Positions 9,536 through 17,852 of a stretch of 64,000 bases of DNA are shown here, in pieces. The position numbers and the translations under genes were made by a program. The DNA is from Vibrio diabolicus (lineage in GTDB: Bacteria > Pseudomonadota > Gammaproteobacteria > Enterobacterales > Vibrionaceae), in contig CCKK01000002.1 of assembly GCA_001048675.1 (NCBI GenBank), positions 682,001 through 746,000 on the forward strand. Reading direction: 5' to 3'. Numbering within the stretch: position 1 is the stretch's first letter; each line of letters starts with the position of its first letter. The notes below the pieces were generated by a model. It searched no databases, was not told the origin of the DNA, and worked only from the letters and a program-made list of their open reading frames with translations.

Positions 9536-10660
9536 TTAAGCGTATCGGCGCACCATGAGGTTCCAACTGCGTTGTTGCCGTTCGAACTCCGCTTTGATTT
9601 GCTGATACTTTATCTTTGTCACAGAGCACTCGTATTTTTTTACCACACTGGCTGTTTTTGCACCGAGTACTTCCTTGCGCATTTCATAATATTCCTGCAT
9701 GTGATGAACTAGCGCATCAAACTCGTGTTGTAACTGATCGAGAATCGTCTGCGTATTCGGTTTTGCTCCCAGTTTTTCTTTTGCTTTCTTCAAGAGTTGA
9801 GTTGCGCGAGCTTTTTCTATTCTAAATGTTGGCGTTGTGCGTAATTTAGATGTCAGTCCTAGCCAAGAGCATGACTTAATCAACCACTTGGTTGGGTCGT
9901 AATGCCACCAATACACACCATTACGATAGTCATTCTCGAAGATATGATGGAAATTGTGGTAGCCCTCACCAAATGTAAAAAAGGCTAACACGCCGTTGTC
10001 GCGAGCGGTGTTTTTGTCCGTGAAAGTCTGTTTTCCCCAAACATGCGCAAGTGAGTTAATGAAAAAGGTCGTGTGGTGGCTCATAAAGAGTCGAGCGGCA
10101 CCAACTACTAATAACATACCCCAAATATCGCCGTAGATAATTCCAAGAGCGACCGGAAAGCCAATATTGGTGAGTAGAGCAAGTGGAACATAGTACTTAT
10201 GTTGCCACATGACGATTTTGTCACGTTTTAAATCGCGGCAGTTGGTGTATTCGTTTTCCTGCGATTTGTTGTAGTCGCGTAACATCCAGCCAATGTGAGA
10301 ATACCAAAAGCCACGTTTCGCTGAGTAAGGATCTTTGTCGTTATTGTCGACATGCTTGTGGTGTACACGATGATCAGAAGACCAGTGTAATGCACTATTT
10401 TGCAAAGAAAATGCTCCTCCAATCGCAAAAATAGCACGTAAAATTGGATGAGCTTCGTATGTTTTGTGGCTCCAGAGTCGGTGATAGCCTGCTGTAATAG
10501 AAAGATTCGTAAAACTGAATGCCATCACTCCCCAAACTAGATGCTCCCAACCCAGTCCAAAATGATATGCATACCAAGGCATTACAATAAAAGTCAGAAC
10601 AAAACTGGAAGAAAATATCAATGTATTCAACCAGATAATGGGTGGTTTGTTTTGAGTCAC
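9536..10660 (-). CDS. membrane acyl-CoA (delta-9 type) fatty acid desaturase
   Basis: 374 residues. The three histidine boxes of membrane di-iron desaturases are all present: HRLWSH at 60-65, HRVHH at 97-101 and HNFHH at 235-239. Hydrophobic helix pairs lie before box 1, between boxes 1 and 2, and before box 3, which places all boxes on the cytoplasmic face. It introduces a double bond into saturated acyl chains using O2, giving an aerobic supplement to FabA/FabB. The C-terminal ~90 residues form a charged helical tail. A FabR-like operator lies between its probable -35 and -10, suggesting repression when unsaturated acyl chains are abundant. Confidence 0.9.
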   Translation of the reverse strand: MTQNKPPIIWLNTLIFSSSFVLTFIVMPWYAYHFGLGWEHLVWGVMAFSFTNLSITAGYHRLWSHKTYEAHPILRAIFAIGGAFSLQNSALHWSSDHRVHHKHVDNNDKDPYSAKRGFWYSHIGWMLRDYNKSQENEYTNCRDLKRDKIVMWQHKYYVPLALLTNIGFPVALGIIYGDIWGMLLVVGAARLFMSHHTTFFINSLAHVWGKQTFTDKNTARDNGVLAFFTFGEGYHNFHHIFENDYRNGVYWWHYDPTKWLIKSCSWLGLTSKLRTTPTFRIEKARATQLLKKAKEKLGAKPNTQTILDQLQHEFDALVHHMQEYYEMRKEVLGAKTASVVKKYECSVTKIKYQQIKAEFERQQRSWNLMVRRYA

Positions 10661-10697
10661 AGGTGTATTCCTAACTTTGAGCTAACAACTGTTCGCC

Positions 10698-10725
10698 AGA
10701 ATATCAGCGTACACGTGTAAGTCAA
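10698..10725 (-). promoter_or_regulatory. desaturase promoter with FabR-like operator
   Basis: On the minus strand TTGACT (10725-10720) and TATTCT (10703-10698) are 16 bp apart. The spacer contains the perfect palindrome TACACGTGTA (10710-10719) inside AGCGTACACGTGTAAG. The first 13 bases, AGCGTACACGTGT, match the E. coli FabR operator as I remember it from the fabA/fabB promoters. Binding here would block RNA polymerase. The promoter call is by eye. Confidence 0.6.
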
Positions 10726-10932
10726 ATTAAAGTTAGACAAATGTGACTGTTCCTTTGGATGTACATTAAGGAACTTGATGGGATATTTTGCTTTTAATTG
10801 AATAATGAGTAGTATTAAAAAATGAGCTCTGGCTTAAGGTGTATAAAATCTGCCAAGAAACAAGTGTTATAAAGGTGGAATATGCCGAGACTCTATAAAG
10901 AAGTAAAAAATGTAAGAAAATAGGAATACGTA

Positions 10933-11481
10933 ATGGATTTACGATTAGCGGAATATAAGGACTACGAGCGCATTGCGCATCTTCATGCGGATAGTTGGAA
11001 GCGTCATTACCGTGGCATTCTTAGTGATAACTATCTTGATAAAGAGGCGATTGACGACAAACTACTGATCTGGCAAACCCGTCTGACCAACCCACCATTC
11101 AACCAGCACATTGTCTTGGCGGAAGAGGGTGGTTTGTTGCTCGGCTTCGTTTGTGTGTTTGGCAACCATGATTTCGAGCGTGGAACCTTTATTGACGCAC
11201 TGCATGTTGATGACAGCTACCGTGGTCGTGGTATTGGCAAGCAGCTATTACTTGCTGTCGCAGAATGGCAGCAACAGTACTTTAAAGACACTGGTCTTTA
11301 TCTAGAAGTCGTATCGCAAAACATTTCTGCAATTGAATTCTACCGCCATATTGGAGGTCAAGAATGTCAAGAGCGAACTTGGTGTGCGCCAGGTGGTACA
11401 GAAGTATTGGAGAAGGTATTCCGTTGGAAGAATGCTCAGTCATTAGTTAGTGGGATAGAAGAAAACGTTATTTACTCCTAG
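10933..11481 (+). CDS. GNAT family N-acetyltransferase
   Basis: 182 residues. The acetyl-CoA site motif A is clear: IDALHVDDSYRGRGIGKQLL (the RGRGIG pyrophosphate loop) at about 84-105, followed by the NISAIEFYRHIGG motif B near 135-148. The N-terminus (DLRLAEYKDYERIAHLHADSW) is also family-typical. The substrate cannot be predicted. It stands alone with its own terminator; an AGGA-type ribosome site precedes the ATG. Confidence 0.85.
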   Translation: MDLRLAEYKDYERIAHLHADSWKRHYRGILSDNYLDKEAIDDKLLIWQTRLTNPPFNQHIVLAEEGGLLLGFVCVFGNHDFERGTFIDALHVDDSYRGRGIGKQLLLAVAEWQQQYFKDTGLYLEVVSQNISAIEFYRHIGGQECQERTWCAPGGTEVLEKVFRWKNAQSLVSGIEENVIYS

Positions 11482-11503
11482 TCTGACGTTTTAGCTTAGC
11501 AAT

Positions 11504-11530
11504 AAGAGCAGCATCAACGCTGCTCTTTTT
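11504..11530 (+). terminator. terminator of the GNAT gene
   Basis: Stem AAGAGCAGC / GCTGCTCTT with loop ATCAAC, then TTTTTTG. Confidence 0.9.
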
Positions 11531-11567
11531 TGTGCCTGTCCTAAAGTTTTGTGTTTCAGTGGGCGAC

Positions 11568-12185
11568 TTAAAAGCAAAGCCCCATGGCTTTTAGCTCTGA
11601 CTTGCATTGCTGAGCATTTTCAAATTGAATGGCTTCCATGCCTACCGCTCGGGCCCCTTCGACGTTGTATGGCATATCATCAAGAAATACCGTTTCCTCA
11701 GCCTGAAGCTGATATGTTGAAAGTAGGGCTTGGTAGATCTCAGCTTGTGGTTTTAGTAACTGCACTTCAGAAGAGATGATTGCACCGTCAAACAGCGGCC
11801 AGAATTCATAGGTAGCACGAAGATGCTCAACAATTTCGTTGACGTTGTCTGTGAGCGCATAAACGCGATATCCTGCACTTTTTATTCTTTTTAGCAGTTC
11901 GACACTGCCGTAAAGTAATATTTGTGTATGTTTTACGTAGTAAAAAAAGCGGTCCATTTCTTCCGCTGTCACTTTGTGTTCACGTTGATAGCACAGTTTG
12001 GCTTCCTCTTCGGAAATGATTCCTTTGTTTAAGTCTTTCCAGATTTGTGATGAAAACAGCAACTGGGCCATTTTTTCCGCTTCTACTGAGTGACCAAATG
12101 TTAAGCGAACAATCTCTACCGGAGACCAGCGTACTAATACATTTCCCACATCAAAAATTACGTTTTTTATTTGTAAAGGTTCCAT
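11568..12185 (-). CDS. HAD superfamily phosphatase (YihX-like)
   Basis: 205 residues. HAD motif I is FDVGNVLVRW (residues about 11-20; the usual second Asp of DxD is replaced by Gly-Asn, as in the YihX group FDxGNVL). Motif II TDN near 113, a lysine in LLKPQAEIY, and motif III FLDDMPYNVEGA. A helical cap lies between motifs I and II, fitting subclass IA. Substrates in this group are sugar phosphates such as glucose-1-phosphate, but that is only family knowledge. The ATG at 12185 follows GGGGGGTG, an unusually G-rich ribosome site. Confidence 0.8.
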   Translation of the reverse strand: MEPLQIKNVIFDVGNVLVRWSPVEIVRLTFGHSVEAEKMAQLLFSSQIWKDLNKGIISEEEAKLCYQREHKVTAEEMDRFFYYVKHTQILLYGSVELLKRIKSAGYRVYALTDNVNEIVEHLRATYEFWPLFDGAIISSEVQLLKPQAEIYQALLSTYQLQAEETVFLDDMPYNVEGARAVGMEAIQFENAQQCKSELKAMGLCF

Positions 12186-12428
12186 AACACCCCCCAAGCC
12201 AATTGTTCATCACCGCGTTACATCCACAGTGAATGCTGTCGTTAAATCTTTGGAAGTTCGAGCCAAAGGCCAAAGACGCTGTTTAAATGTCTCGAACGTA
12301 TATGAGACTAACATCCCTTAGGATACAACGCGATTATCGCAAAATTACACTAAACTATATGCAACTTCATTTATTTGGTTGTAAATCAAGTGTCGCTATC
12401 TTAAAGATTGAAATTAAAGACAAGCGTC

Positions 12429-12488
12429 GCGAAATATTTGCGCCATTTCGCGCTGCTTATAAGCGTTAAGTAATATATAATTACTTAA
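12429..12488. repeat. three consecutive inverted repeats upstream of cqsS
   Basis: Within 60 bp: GCGAAAT / ATTTCGC arms (12429-12451), the palindrome GCTTATAAGC (12455-12464), and a perfect 9-bp inverted repeat TTAAGTAAT-ATATA-ATTACTTAA (12466-12488) that ends 16 bp before the first cqsS ATG. They could be operators or 5' UTR hairpins; no T tract follows, so they are not terminators. Confidence 0.6.
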
Positions 12489-12504
12489 TAATAAAACGAT
12501 AAGA

Positions 12505-14604
12505 ATGAATGCAAATCACACTATTGGGACGTCAGGCGGAGTAGGCAAAATAGATAATATGGACTCGATACGTAAGGTTTATCAATATGCAGAACCCAAC
12601 CTGACTCTCGTTGGTTGGATGGGGTTTCTTGGCTTTCCGCTGTACTACTTTGTTTGGGATTTTGTTTTCCCACAGGCTTATGAAAACTTGCCGCTCAGAT
12701 TGTTTTGTTCACTATTGTTCTTTGGCATCATTTTTAGAAATCGCCTGTCGTCAACGTGGCGAAAATATATCCATATTTACTACCAAGTGACGATAACGAT
12801 CTGCTTACCGTTTTTCTTTTTCTATATGTTACTGATGAATGACTGGTCCAATGTTTGGGTCATGTCCTTTATGTCCGCGATTTTCTTGCACATTCTATTG
12901 GTTCATGTCACAAGAGTTATGTTCGCTCAAACTTTTGCCGGAATAGGTTTAGCGACGTTCTTTGCTTGGGTGGCGAAAGGGTTTCATCTCGATTTAACAA
13001 TGGACTGGACGCATGTGCCAATCTTTCTCTTTATTTATGTATTTGGCAATTTATTCTACTTTCGGAACCAAGTAGAGCACGAAGCGAAAGTGTCGTTGGC
13101 CAAGTCATTCGGGGCCGGAATTGCGCATGAAATGCGTAACCCTTTAAGTGGCCTTTGCACGTCAATCGATGTTATCCAATCAGTCTTACCCAATAAAAAA
13201 GAAGCCGAGAAAGACCAATATCTGATGAGCGGAGAGGATGTCACCCTGCTGCGCGAAGTTAGTGAGGATGCGATGAACATCATCCAGTCGGGCAACGAGA
13301 CGATAGATTTACTTCTGACATCGATAGACGAAAACCGTGTCTCGCGATCCAGTTTTCAAAAGCATTCTGCTCACTCTGTGGTTGAAAAAGCGATTGAAAG
13401 CTTTAGTTATAAGCGTGCGACGGATCGCTTTGCTATATCCCTAGATGCGAGACGTGAGTTTGATTTTCTTGGTAGCGATACCTTACTTAAATACGTTATG
13501 TATAACCTTTTCAAGAACGCCTTCCATCACCGCACATCTGAAGATTTCCACATACATGTGTCCATGACGAGCACGGAGCACTCAAACCAAATCGTTGTAA
13601 CCGATAATGGTGCTGGTATTGCTCCTGATGTCCTACGTAATATATTTCAGGACTTTTACACAACTGGTAAGTCAGGCAGCTATGGTTTGGGTTTGCCATT
13701 TTGTAAAAAAGTGATGCGTTCTTTTGGAGGTAACATTGAATGCCAGTCTCAGCTAGGTGAGTGGTCTCAGTTCACGTTAACTTTCCCGCCGATCACATCT
13801 GATATCGTGACTGAAATTAAAAACGATTTGACCAAACTCAAAACCATCCTAACGGTGACTAATCAAGATATTCTTGTGTCGAAAGTGACGGACATTAGCC
13901 GTTTTATGGGTTTTGAATCAACGATCTTAGATGTTAATCAAGTGCTCAAAAAGAAAGAGTATGAGTTCGAATTCGACCTGATTTTTATCGATCTTGAGAG
14001 CTTGGATGCAAGAGCAAACCAATTGGATAGATTAGAATCTCTTTTGTCTTTCACGGAAGCTCGTATCGTTTATCTTTTTGAGCATCACCCGACACAGAGA
14101 GCATGCAAAGCGGCATATGAGCCTATTTGGGTCGAGACTCAAGCCTGGTTATTGAATACTAAGCCAACCATTGACCGTCTCTTGTATGATTCAAGCTATG
14201 TATCGACACCAACGGCCTCAGTGGCTTTGGATACGTCAAATAAGCGGACAATTATGGTCGTAGATGATAACGAATCTTTGCGAAAATTTACCGCGATGTT
14301 ACTCGAAAAGCAGGGCTTTGAAGTGATTCAGAAAGAAGACGGGCAGCAAGCACTGGATACATTAGAGCAAGAGAACGTTGACCTCATTCTTATGGATATC
14401 GAGATGCCCATCATGGATGGTGTAGAAGCTTCAAGGCGAATTCGAAGCTCGGATAAAAACTATGCGTCGGTACCTATTATAGCGCATACTGGGGATAGCT
14501 CACCTGTTACGCTGGACAAAATAGGCTCTTCTGGCATGTCTGACTTTATCGTAAAACCAGCGGATAAAAATCGCTTATTCGACAAAATCGCAAACTGGAT
14601 TTAA
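12505..14604 (+). CDS. cqsS: CqsS, CAI-1 autoinducer hybrid sensor kinase
   Basis: 699 residues from 12505. A six-helix membrane sensor covers about 30-190 (QYAEPNLTLVGWMGFLGFP is the recognisable CqsS start). Then come the phosphoacceptor box AHEMRNPLSG with His208, an HATPase domain (NAFHH N-box, DNGAGI and GLGLPF G-boxes) and a C-terminal receiver with Asp631 in LMDIEMP. CqsS switches between kinase and phosphatase in response to CAI-1 and feeds LuxU-LuxO. The ATG at 12559 (681 residues, His190) may be the true start, because V. cholerae CqsS as I recall it begins close to that point; neither site has a strong ribosome signal. Phe184, 24 residues before the His, occupies the place of V. 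cholerae Cys170. Confidence 0.95.
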   Translation: MNANHTIGTSGGVGKIDNMDSIRKVYQYAEPNLTLVGWMGFLGFPLYYFVWDFVFPQAYENLPLRLFCSLLFFGIIFRNRLSSTWRKYIHIYYQVTITICLPFFFFYMLLMNDWSNVWVMSFMSAIFLHILLVHVTRVMFAQTFAGIGLATFFAWVAKGFHLDLTMDWTHVPIFLFIYVFGNLFYFRNQVEHEAKVSLAKSFGAGIAHEMRNPLSGLCTSIDVIQSVLPNKKEAEKDQYLMSGEDVTLLREVSEDAMNIIQSGNETIDLLLTSIDENRVSRSSFQKHSAHSVVEKAIESFSYKRATDRFAISLDARREFDFLGSDTLLKYVMYNLFKNAFHHRTSEDFHIHVSMTSTEHSNQIVVTDNGAGIAPDVLRNIFQDFYTTGKSGSYGLGLPFCKKVMRSFGGNIECQSQLGEWSQFTLTFPPITSDIVTEIKNDLTKLKTILTVTNQDILVSKVTDISRFMGFESTILDVNQVLKKKEYEFEFDLIFIDLESLDARANQLDRLESLLSFTEARIVYLFEHHPTQRACKAAYEPIWVETQAWLLNTKPTIDRLLYDSSYVSTPTASVALDTSNKRTIMVVDDNESLRKFTAMLLEKQGFEVIQKEDGQQALDTLEQENVDLILMDIEMPIMDGVEASRRIRSSDKNYASVPIIAHTGDSSPVTLDKIGSSGMSDFIVKPADKNRLFDKIANWI

Positions 14605-14658
14605 TCACTCGAAACTGTGTTATCTTGAGACGAGTTGCTCATAACGACGAATACGAAT

Positions 14659-14688
14659 AAAGAGCTCAGCAAAACGGCTGAACTCTTT
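14659..14688. terminator. shared terminator between cqsS and cqsA
   Basis: A nearly perfect stem AAAGAGCTCAGC-AAAAC-GGCTGAACTCTTT lies 54 bp after cqsS and 20 bp after the minus-strand cqsA stop. TATTTTTA on the plus side and TATTCG on the minus side suggest it mainly serves cqsS. Confidence 0.8.
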
Positions 14689-14708
14689 ATTTTTACCTAC
14701 ACTCTAGC

Positions 14709-15890
14709 TTATACAAACTCTAGATCGGGATGAACAAACGCTTGTTGGCAGGCGGAAAGAACGTGATCGACTTCGGCGGCAGTCATGTCCGCATTGACAG
14801 AAAAACGAATGATGTTCTTGTTTCTTCCTGTTGCAGGGCGACAGAAAACTGCGCCAAAGACATTCCTTTCTTCTAAAAAGTCGCGAACTCGCTCAGTGTT
14901 TCTTTCGTTGCCACATTCTAGCGCGATAATTTGCGACTCACTGCGAATAGTAAACCCAATACGTTTTAAACCAACGGCTAGAGACTTTGCTCTTTTAAAC
15001 AAAATTTCCCGTTTGTCATCGGCTTTTTTTATGACGTCCAGTGTTTTTTCTAACCGAATAATCTCTTGCGGTAACACGGTAGAGCTGAAAATGGCAGGAT
15101 ACGCGACAAATGGAAGCGTCTTCGCCAGCTTTTCTGCCCCTAAAATTGCGCCAGCACGATAAGCAAATGTCTTTGCAAGACTTACGGTTACAAAATCCAC
15201 CATATGAGTCAAATCCAGCTCTTGCAGTAGCCCCGCGCCTTGCGGACCGTGCGTACCTAACGAGTGCGATTCATCCACAACTAAGCCGCAGTCAAACTCT
15301 TGTGCTATTTCGTAGATATCACGTAGAGGAGCAATGGTTCCGATAGTGCTGTAAACCGAATCCACAACAATAATTCCCGAACCATGGCGTGAAATCTGTT
15401 TTCGCAAGTGGTTGGTGTTGTTATGCATGAACGGATGAATTTGTGCTCCTGCGATACGTGCACCTTCCCATAAAGACATATGCGCAAAGAAGTCGATATA
15501 CACAGGTATGTTCGGTGCACAAATAGTCTGTAATAAACCGACATTCGCAGCCCATCCTGATTGAGAAAGCAGACAGCTAGGCATGCCGACAAAACTGGCT
15601 AGTTGAGTTTCAAATGCAGGTTTTGATTCATCATCTTGCAAGAAAATCGCGGACATCACGACGTTGTCATCGTGTTGAGAAATCGCATCACGATGCGCGT
15701 TTTGAATCTCCTTGTTATGAGACAGTGCAAGGTAATCATTGCTTTGCATAACAATGGCATTACACGTTGGACGTTTACCAAGAACAAGGTGTTTCTTGTT
15801 CTCGTTCGGTTCAATTAGATCTTGAATATGAAAATCTAGGCGTTCCTCAATAAAGGGAGGAAGTGGTTTGCTTTGTATAGTTTCACTCAT
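14709..15890 (-). CDS. cqsA: CqsA, CAI-1 autoinducer synthase
   Basis: 393 residues, a fold-type I PLP enzyme of the alpha-oxoamine synthase family. The PLP site is VSLAKTFA with Lys240; DESHS (206-210) supplies the cofactor Asp and His, and LLSQSGWAANVGLL is the glycine-rich segment. The enzyme joins an acyl-CoA with S-adenosylmethionine (or aminobutyrate) to make the precursor of CAI-1-type alpha-hydroxyketones. The ATG at 15890 with AAGAGA seven bases upstream gives the family length; ATGs at 15908 and 15932 are in frame but poorly placed. Convergent with its receptor gene cqsS. A palindromic GTTTGCA / TGCAAAC element lies about 95 bp upstream. Confidence 0.95.
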   Translation of the reverse strand: MSETIQSKPLPPFIEERLDFHIQDLIEPNENKKHLVLGKRPTCNAIVMQSNDYLALSHNKEIQNAHRDAISQHDDNVVMSAIFLQDDESKPAFETQLASFVGMPSCLLSQSGWAANVGLLQTICAPNIPVYIDFFAHMSLWEGARIAGAQIHPFMHNNTNHLRKQISRHGSGIIVVDSVYSTIGTIAPLRDIYEIAQEFDCGLVVDESHSLGTHGPQGAGLLQELDLTHMVDFVTVSLAKTFAYRAGAILGAEKLAKTLPFVAYPAIFSSTVLPQEIIRLEKTLDVIKKADDKREILFKRAKSLAVGLKRIGFTIRSESQIIALECGNERNTERVRDFLEERNVFGAVFCRPATGRNKNIIRFSVNADMTAAEVDHVLSACQQAFVHPDLEFV

Positions 15891-15982
15891 AATAAATCTC
15901 TTCTTCATATGGAAAAACGCCAGCGCTGACACTTATTCATATTGCGGATTTTGGGGAGAGTGTCACTAACCAGGTTGCATAA

Positions 15983-16002
15983 GTTTGCAGACCCTTGCAA
16001 AC
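15983..16002. promoter_or_regulatory. inverted repeat upstream of cqsA
   Basis: Perfect 7-bp arms GTTTGCA / TGCAAAC around GACCCT, centred about 102 bp upstream of the cqsA start. It resembles but does not match the LuxO site (arms TTGCA/TGCAA, spacing 6 here instead of 3). Candidate operator; the binding protein is unknown. Confidence 0.4.
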
Positions 16003-16178
16003 TCGACATTTGAGGGTTGGATGGTGGCTGTAACTCTATAGGGGCCCGGGGTCTAAACTAGTTTGTGCTTAAAGTTTATACGGCGATTTTGCGGTATTTT
16101 TTCGTGCTTCATGTCTGGATTTTGTATGAGGAATATAAAGTTTGAAAAGTGAAAAAATGGGCGCATTAGATAACAAAA

Positions 16179-16199
16179 AAGGCGCGAAAATCGCGCCTT
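16179..16199 (-). terminator. terminator of the YlqF-like GTPase gene
   Basis: The minus strand reads AAGGCGCGA-TTT-TCGCGCCTT followed by TTTTGTTA, 31 bp past the stop codon. Confidence 0.92.
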
Positions 16200-16229
16200 A
16201 AAATATGATTGGGAAAAAATAATATCAGT

Positions 16230-17174
16230 TTATCGCTTATTACGTAGGTAGCGCTTGCGGCGCTCTTCTTTACGCTTCGCTTTTTCTTCTTCTTTACGAG
16301 CGGTTTCAATCTCGACTTCAATCAGCTCTTGAGTGATCATTTCTGGGCGCTCTAGTGTAATTTGGCCTAGTGTGCCTTGGCGAAGTTCGTGCAACAAAAT
16401 CTCTGATACTTTGTGCAAGTCCACACGTCCACCTGCGCGTAGTGCGCCACGGCGACGACCAATCTCTTCCATGATCTCGATATCTGATTCAGGAAGCTCT
16501 TCGATTTGGTAACGTTCTTTAAGCTTGTCCGCATAGTGGGCTGCTAGGTACTCAATGGTGTAAAACGCAACCTCGTCGTATTCCATTGCAGTATCTTTTA
16601 CAGCGCCAGTAGCAGCTAAACGGAAGCCACTGTGTGGGTTTTCCACTTTTGGCCACAGAATCCCTGGTGTATCGGATAAAACGATGCCATTTTGCAGGTT
16701 GATGCGCTGTTGACGACGTGTTACCGCTGGCTGGTTACCTGTCACCGCGATCGTTCGACCAGCTAGAGTATTGATGATTGTCGATTTCCCAACGTTTGGG
16801 ATGCCCATGATCATGGTACGAATGTTTTTACCGATCTCTTCACGGTGTGGGGCAAGTTTACGGCAAAGCTCCATGATTCGATGCACTTCTTGCGGTTCTG
16901 ACGTCGTGATTGCCATTGCTTTTACGTGTTGCTCTTGCTCCAAGTGCTCAATCCATAATTGAGTTAACTCAGGATCGGCCAAATCACGCTTGTTCAAGAC
17001 TTTAACGACCGGCTTGTCACCACGGATTTGAGAAATCAAAGGGTTTTCACTACTGAAAGGAATACGAGCATCCAGTACTTCGATGATCACATCCACTTGT
17101 GGGATTGCTTCTTCGATCTCTTTACGTGCTTTGTGCATGTGGCCAGGAAACCACTGGATTGAGTTATTAACCAT
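16230..17174 (-). CDS. circularly permuted ribosome-assembly GTPase (YlqF/RbgA family)
   Basis: 314 residues. GTPase motifs occur in the permuted order typical of YlqF/YjeQ relatives: G4 NKRD (about 61-64), then G1 GIPNVGKST (about 124-132), then G3 DTPG (about 170-173). The N-terminal WFPGHMHKA is the hallmark of the YlqF group, and the C-terminus has a basic KRKEERRKRYLRNKR tail fit for RNA contact. In Bacillus the homologue matures the 50S subunit; in Vibrio it is inferred to act in ribosome biogenesis. AAGGT precedes the ATG. Single-gene unit with its own terminator. Confidence 0.9.
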   Translation of the reverse strand: MVNNSIQWFPGHMHKARKEIEEAIPQVDVIIEVLDARIPFSSENPLISQIRGDKPVVKVLNKRDLADPELTQLWIEHLEQEQHVKAMAITTSEPQEVHRIMELCRKLAPHREEIGKNIRTMIMGIPNVGKSTIINTLAGRTIAVTGNQPAVTRRQQRINLQNGIVLSDTPGILWPKVENPHSGFRLAATGAVKDTAMEYDEVAFYTIEYLAAHYADKLKERYQIEELPESDIEIMEEIGRRRGALRAGGRVDLHKVSEILLHELRQGTLGQITLERPEMITQELIEVEIETARKEEEKAKRKEERRKRYLRNKR

Positions 17175-17852
17175 TTGAATTTAATACCTTAATTTTCTTA
17201 CTGCTCCAACGGGCGTACGAGTAGTAATTTGAGCTTCGAGCAGCATAGTTTTAGACAGAGTGTGTTAAAACCGTACTTACTTTTGTGGCTCTGTACCGCA
17301 AAGTTGAGCGTTTCTTTCGTGTTAATGAGCTAGTTTATCACGGAATGAAGGCGAAGCATTCAAGATGGAGACAAAAAGCCACGGTTTACAAACGAGCAAG
17401 CAAACATTTGTTGAGTATGCTCGCCAACGGACTTACAACAAGTATTCACTTTGGTGAGATATTAAGCGCAAATATTGTGTAGTCAAAGGTGGATTATTTT
17501 GTCGGTTTTTTCTGACTTATTTCAAATTTTTATCTTTATATCAGCAATTTATATTTCATTTCGCTATTAGTCGAAATTTGACTTTTAGCCGACACAAATT
17601 AATCTGACTGCCCAGTCCGAGTAAGGCTTTATGCTCAGTACGATAAGTCGTATTACAGCGTTGTCCGTTGCCACATTTTTGCCAGTAGTTTCTTTTTTAA
17701 CTCATTGATAGTGACAGTTATTGAGAACAGACAAGCAGACTGAGTTTTACATTGAGGCTGAGTAATGCTGGTCGATTTTGATCAGCGAGTGGCAGGATTA
17801 ATTTAACCAATCGAGCAGGAGATCGAAAATATAGACTATTGGATAGAGATAA
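17175..17852. other. long intergenic region, no supported gene
   Basis: 678 bp between the GTPase gene (minus) and the EAL regulator (plus). A 65-codon open frame at 17285-17482 starts with GTG but has no ribosome site and no recognisable protein features. The last 300 bp are AT-rich and should contain the regulator promoter. I see no RNA family or terminator. Confidence 0.4.

Noticed and set aside
12287..12469. 60-codon open frame upstream of cqsS
   Set aside because: No ribosome site, and it runs into the inverted-repeat leader of cqsS; no protein features.
14785..15162. 125-codon plus-strand frame inside cqsA
   Set aside because: Antisense shadow of cqsA; no ribosome site or family similarity.
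15983..16002. LuxO site upstream of cqsA
   Set aside because: Arms TTGCA/TGCAA are present but with a 6-base gap instead of 3 and no sigma-54 promoter; kept only as an unassigned palindrome.
17285..17482. 65-codon open frame between the GTPase and EAL genes
   Set aside because: GTG start without a ribosome site, no domain, and composition like the surrounding spacer.
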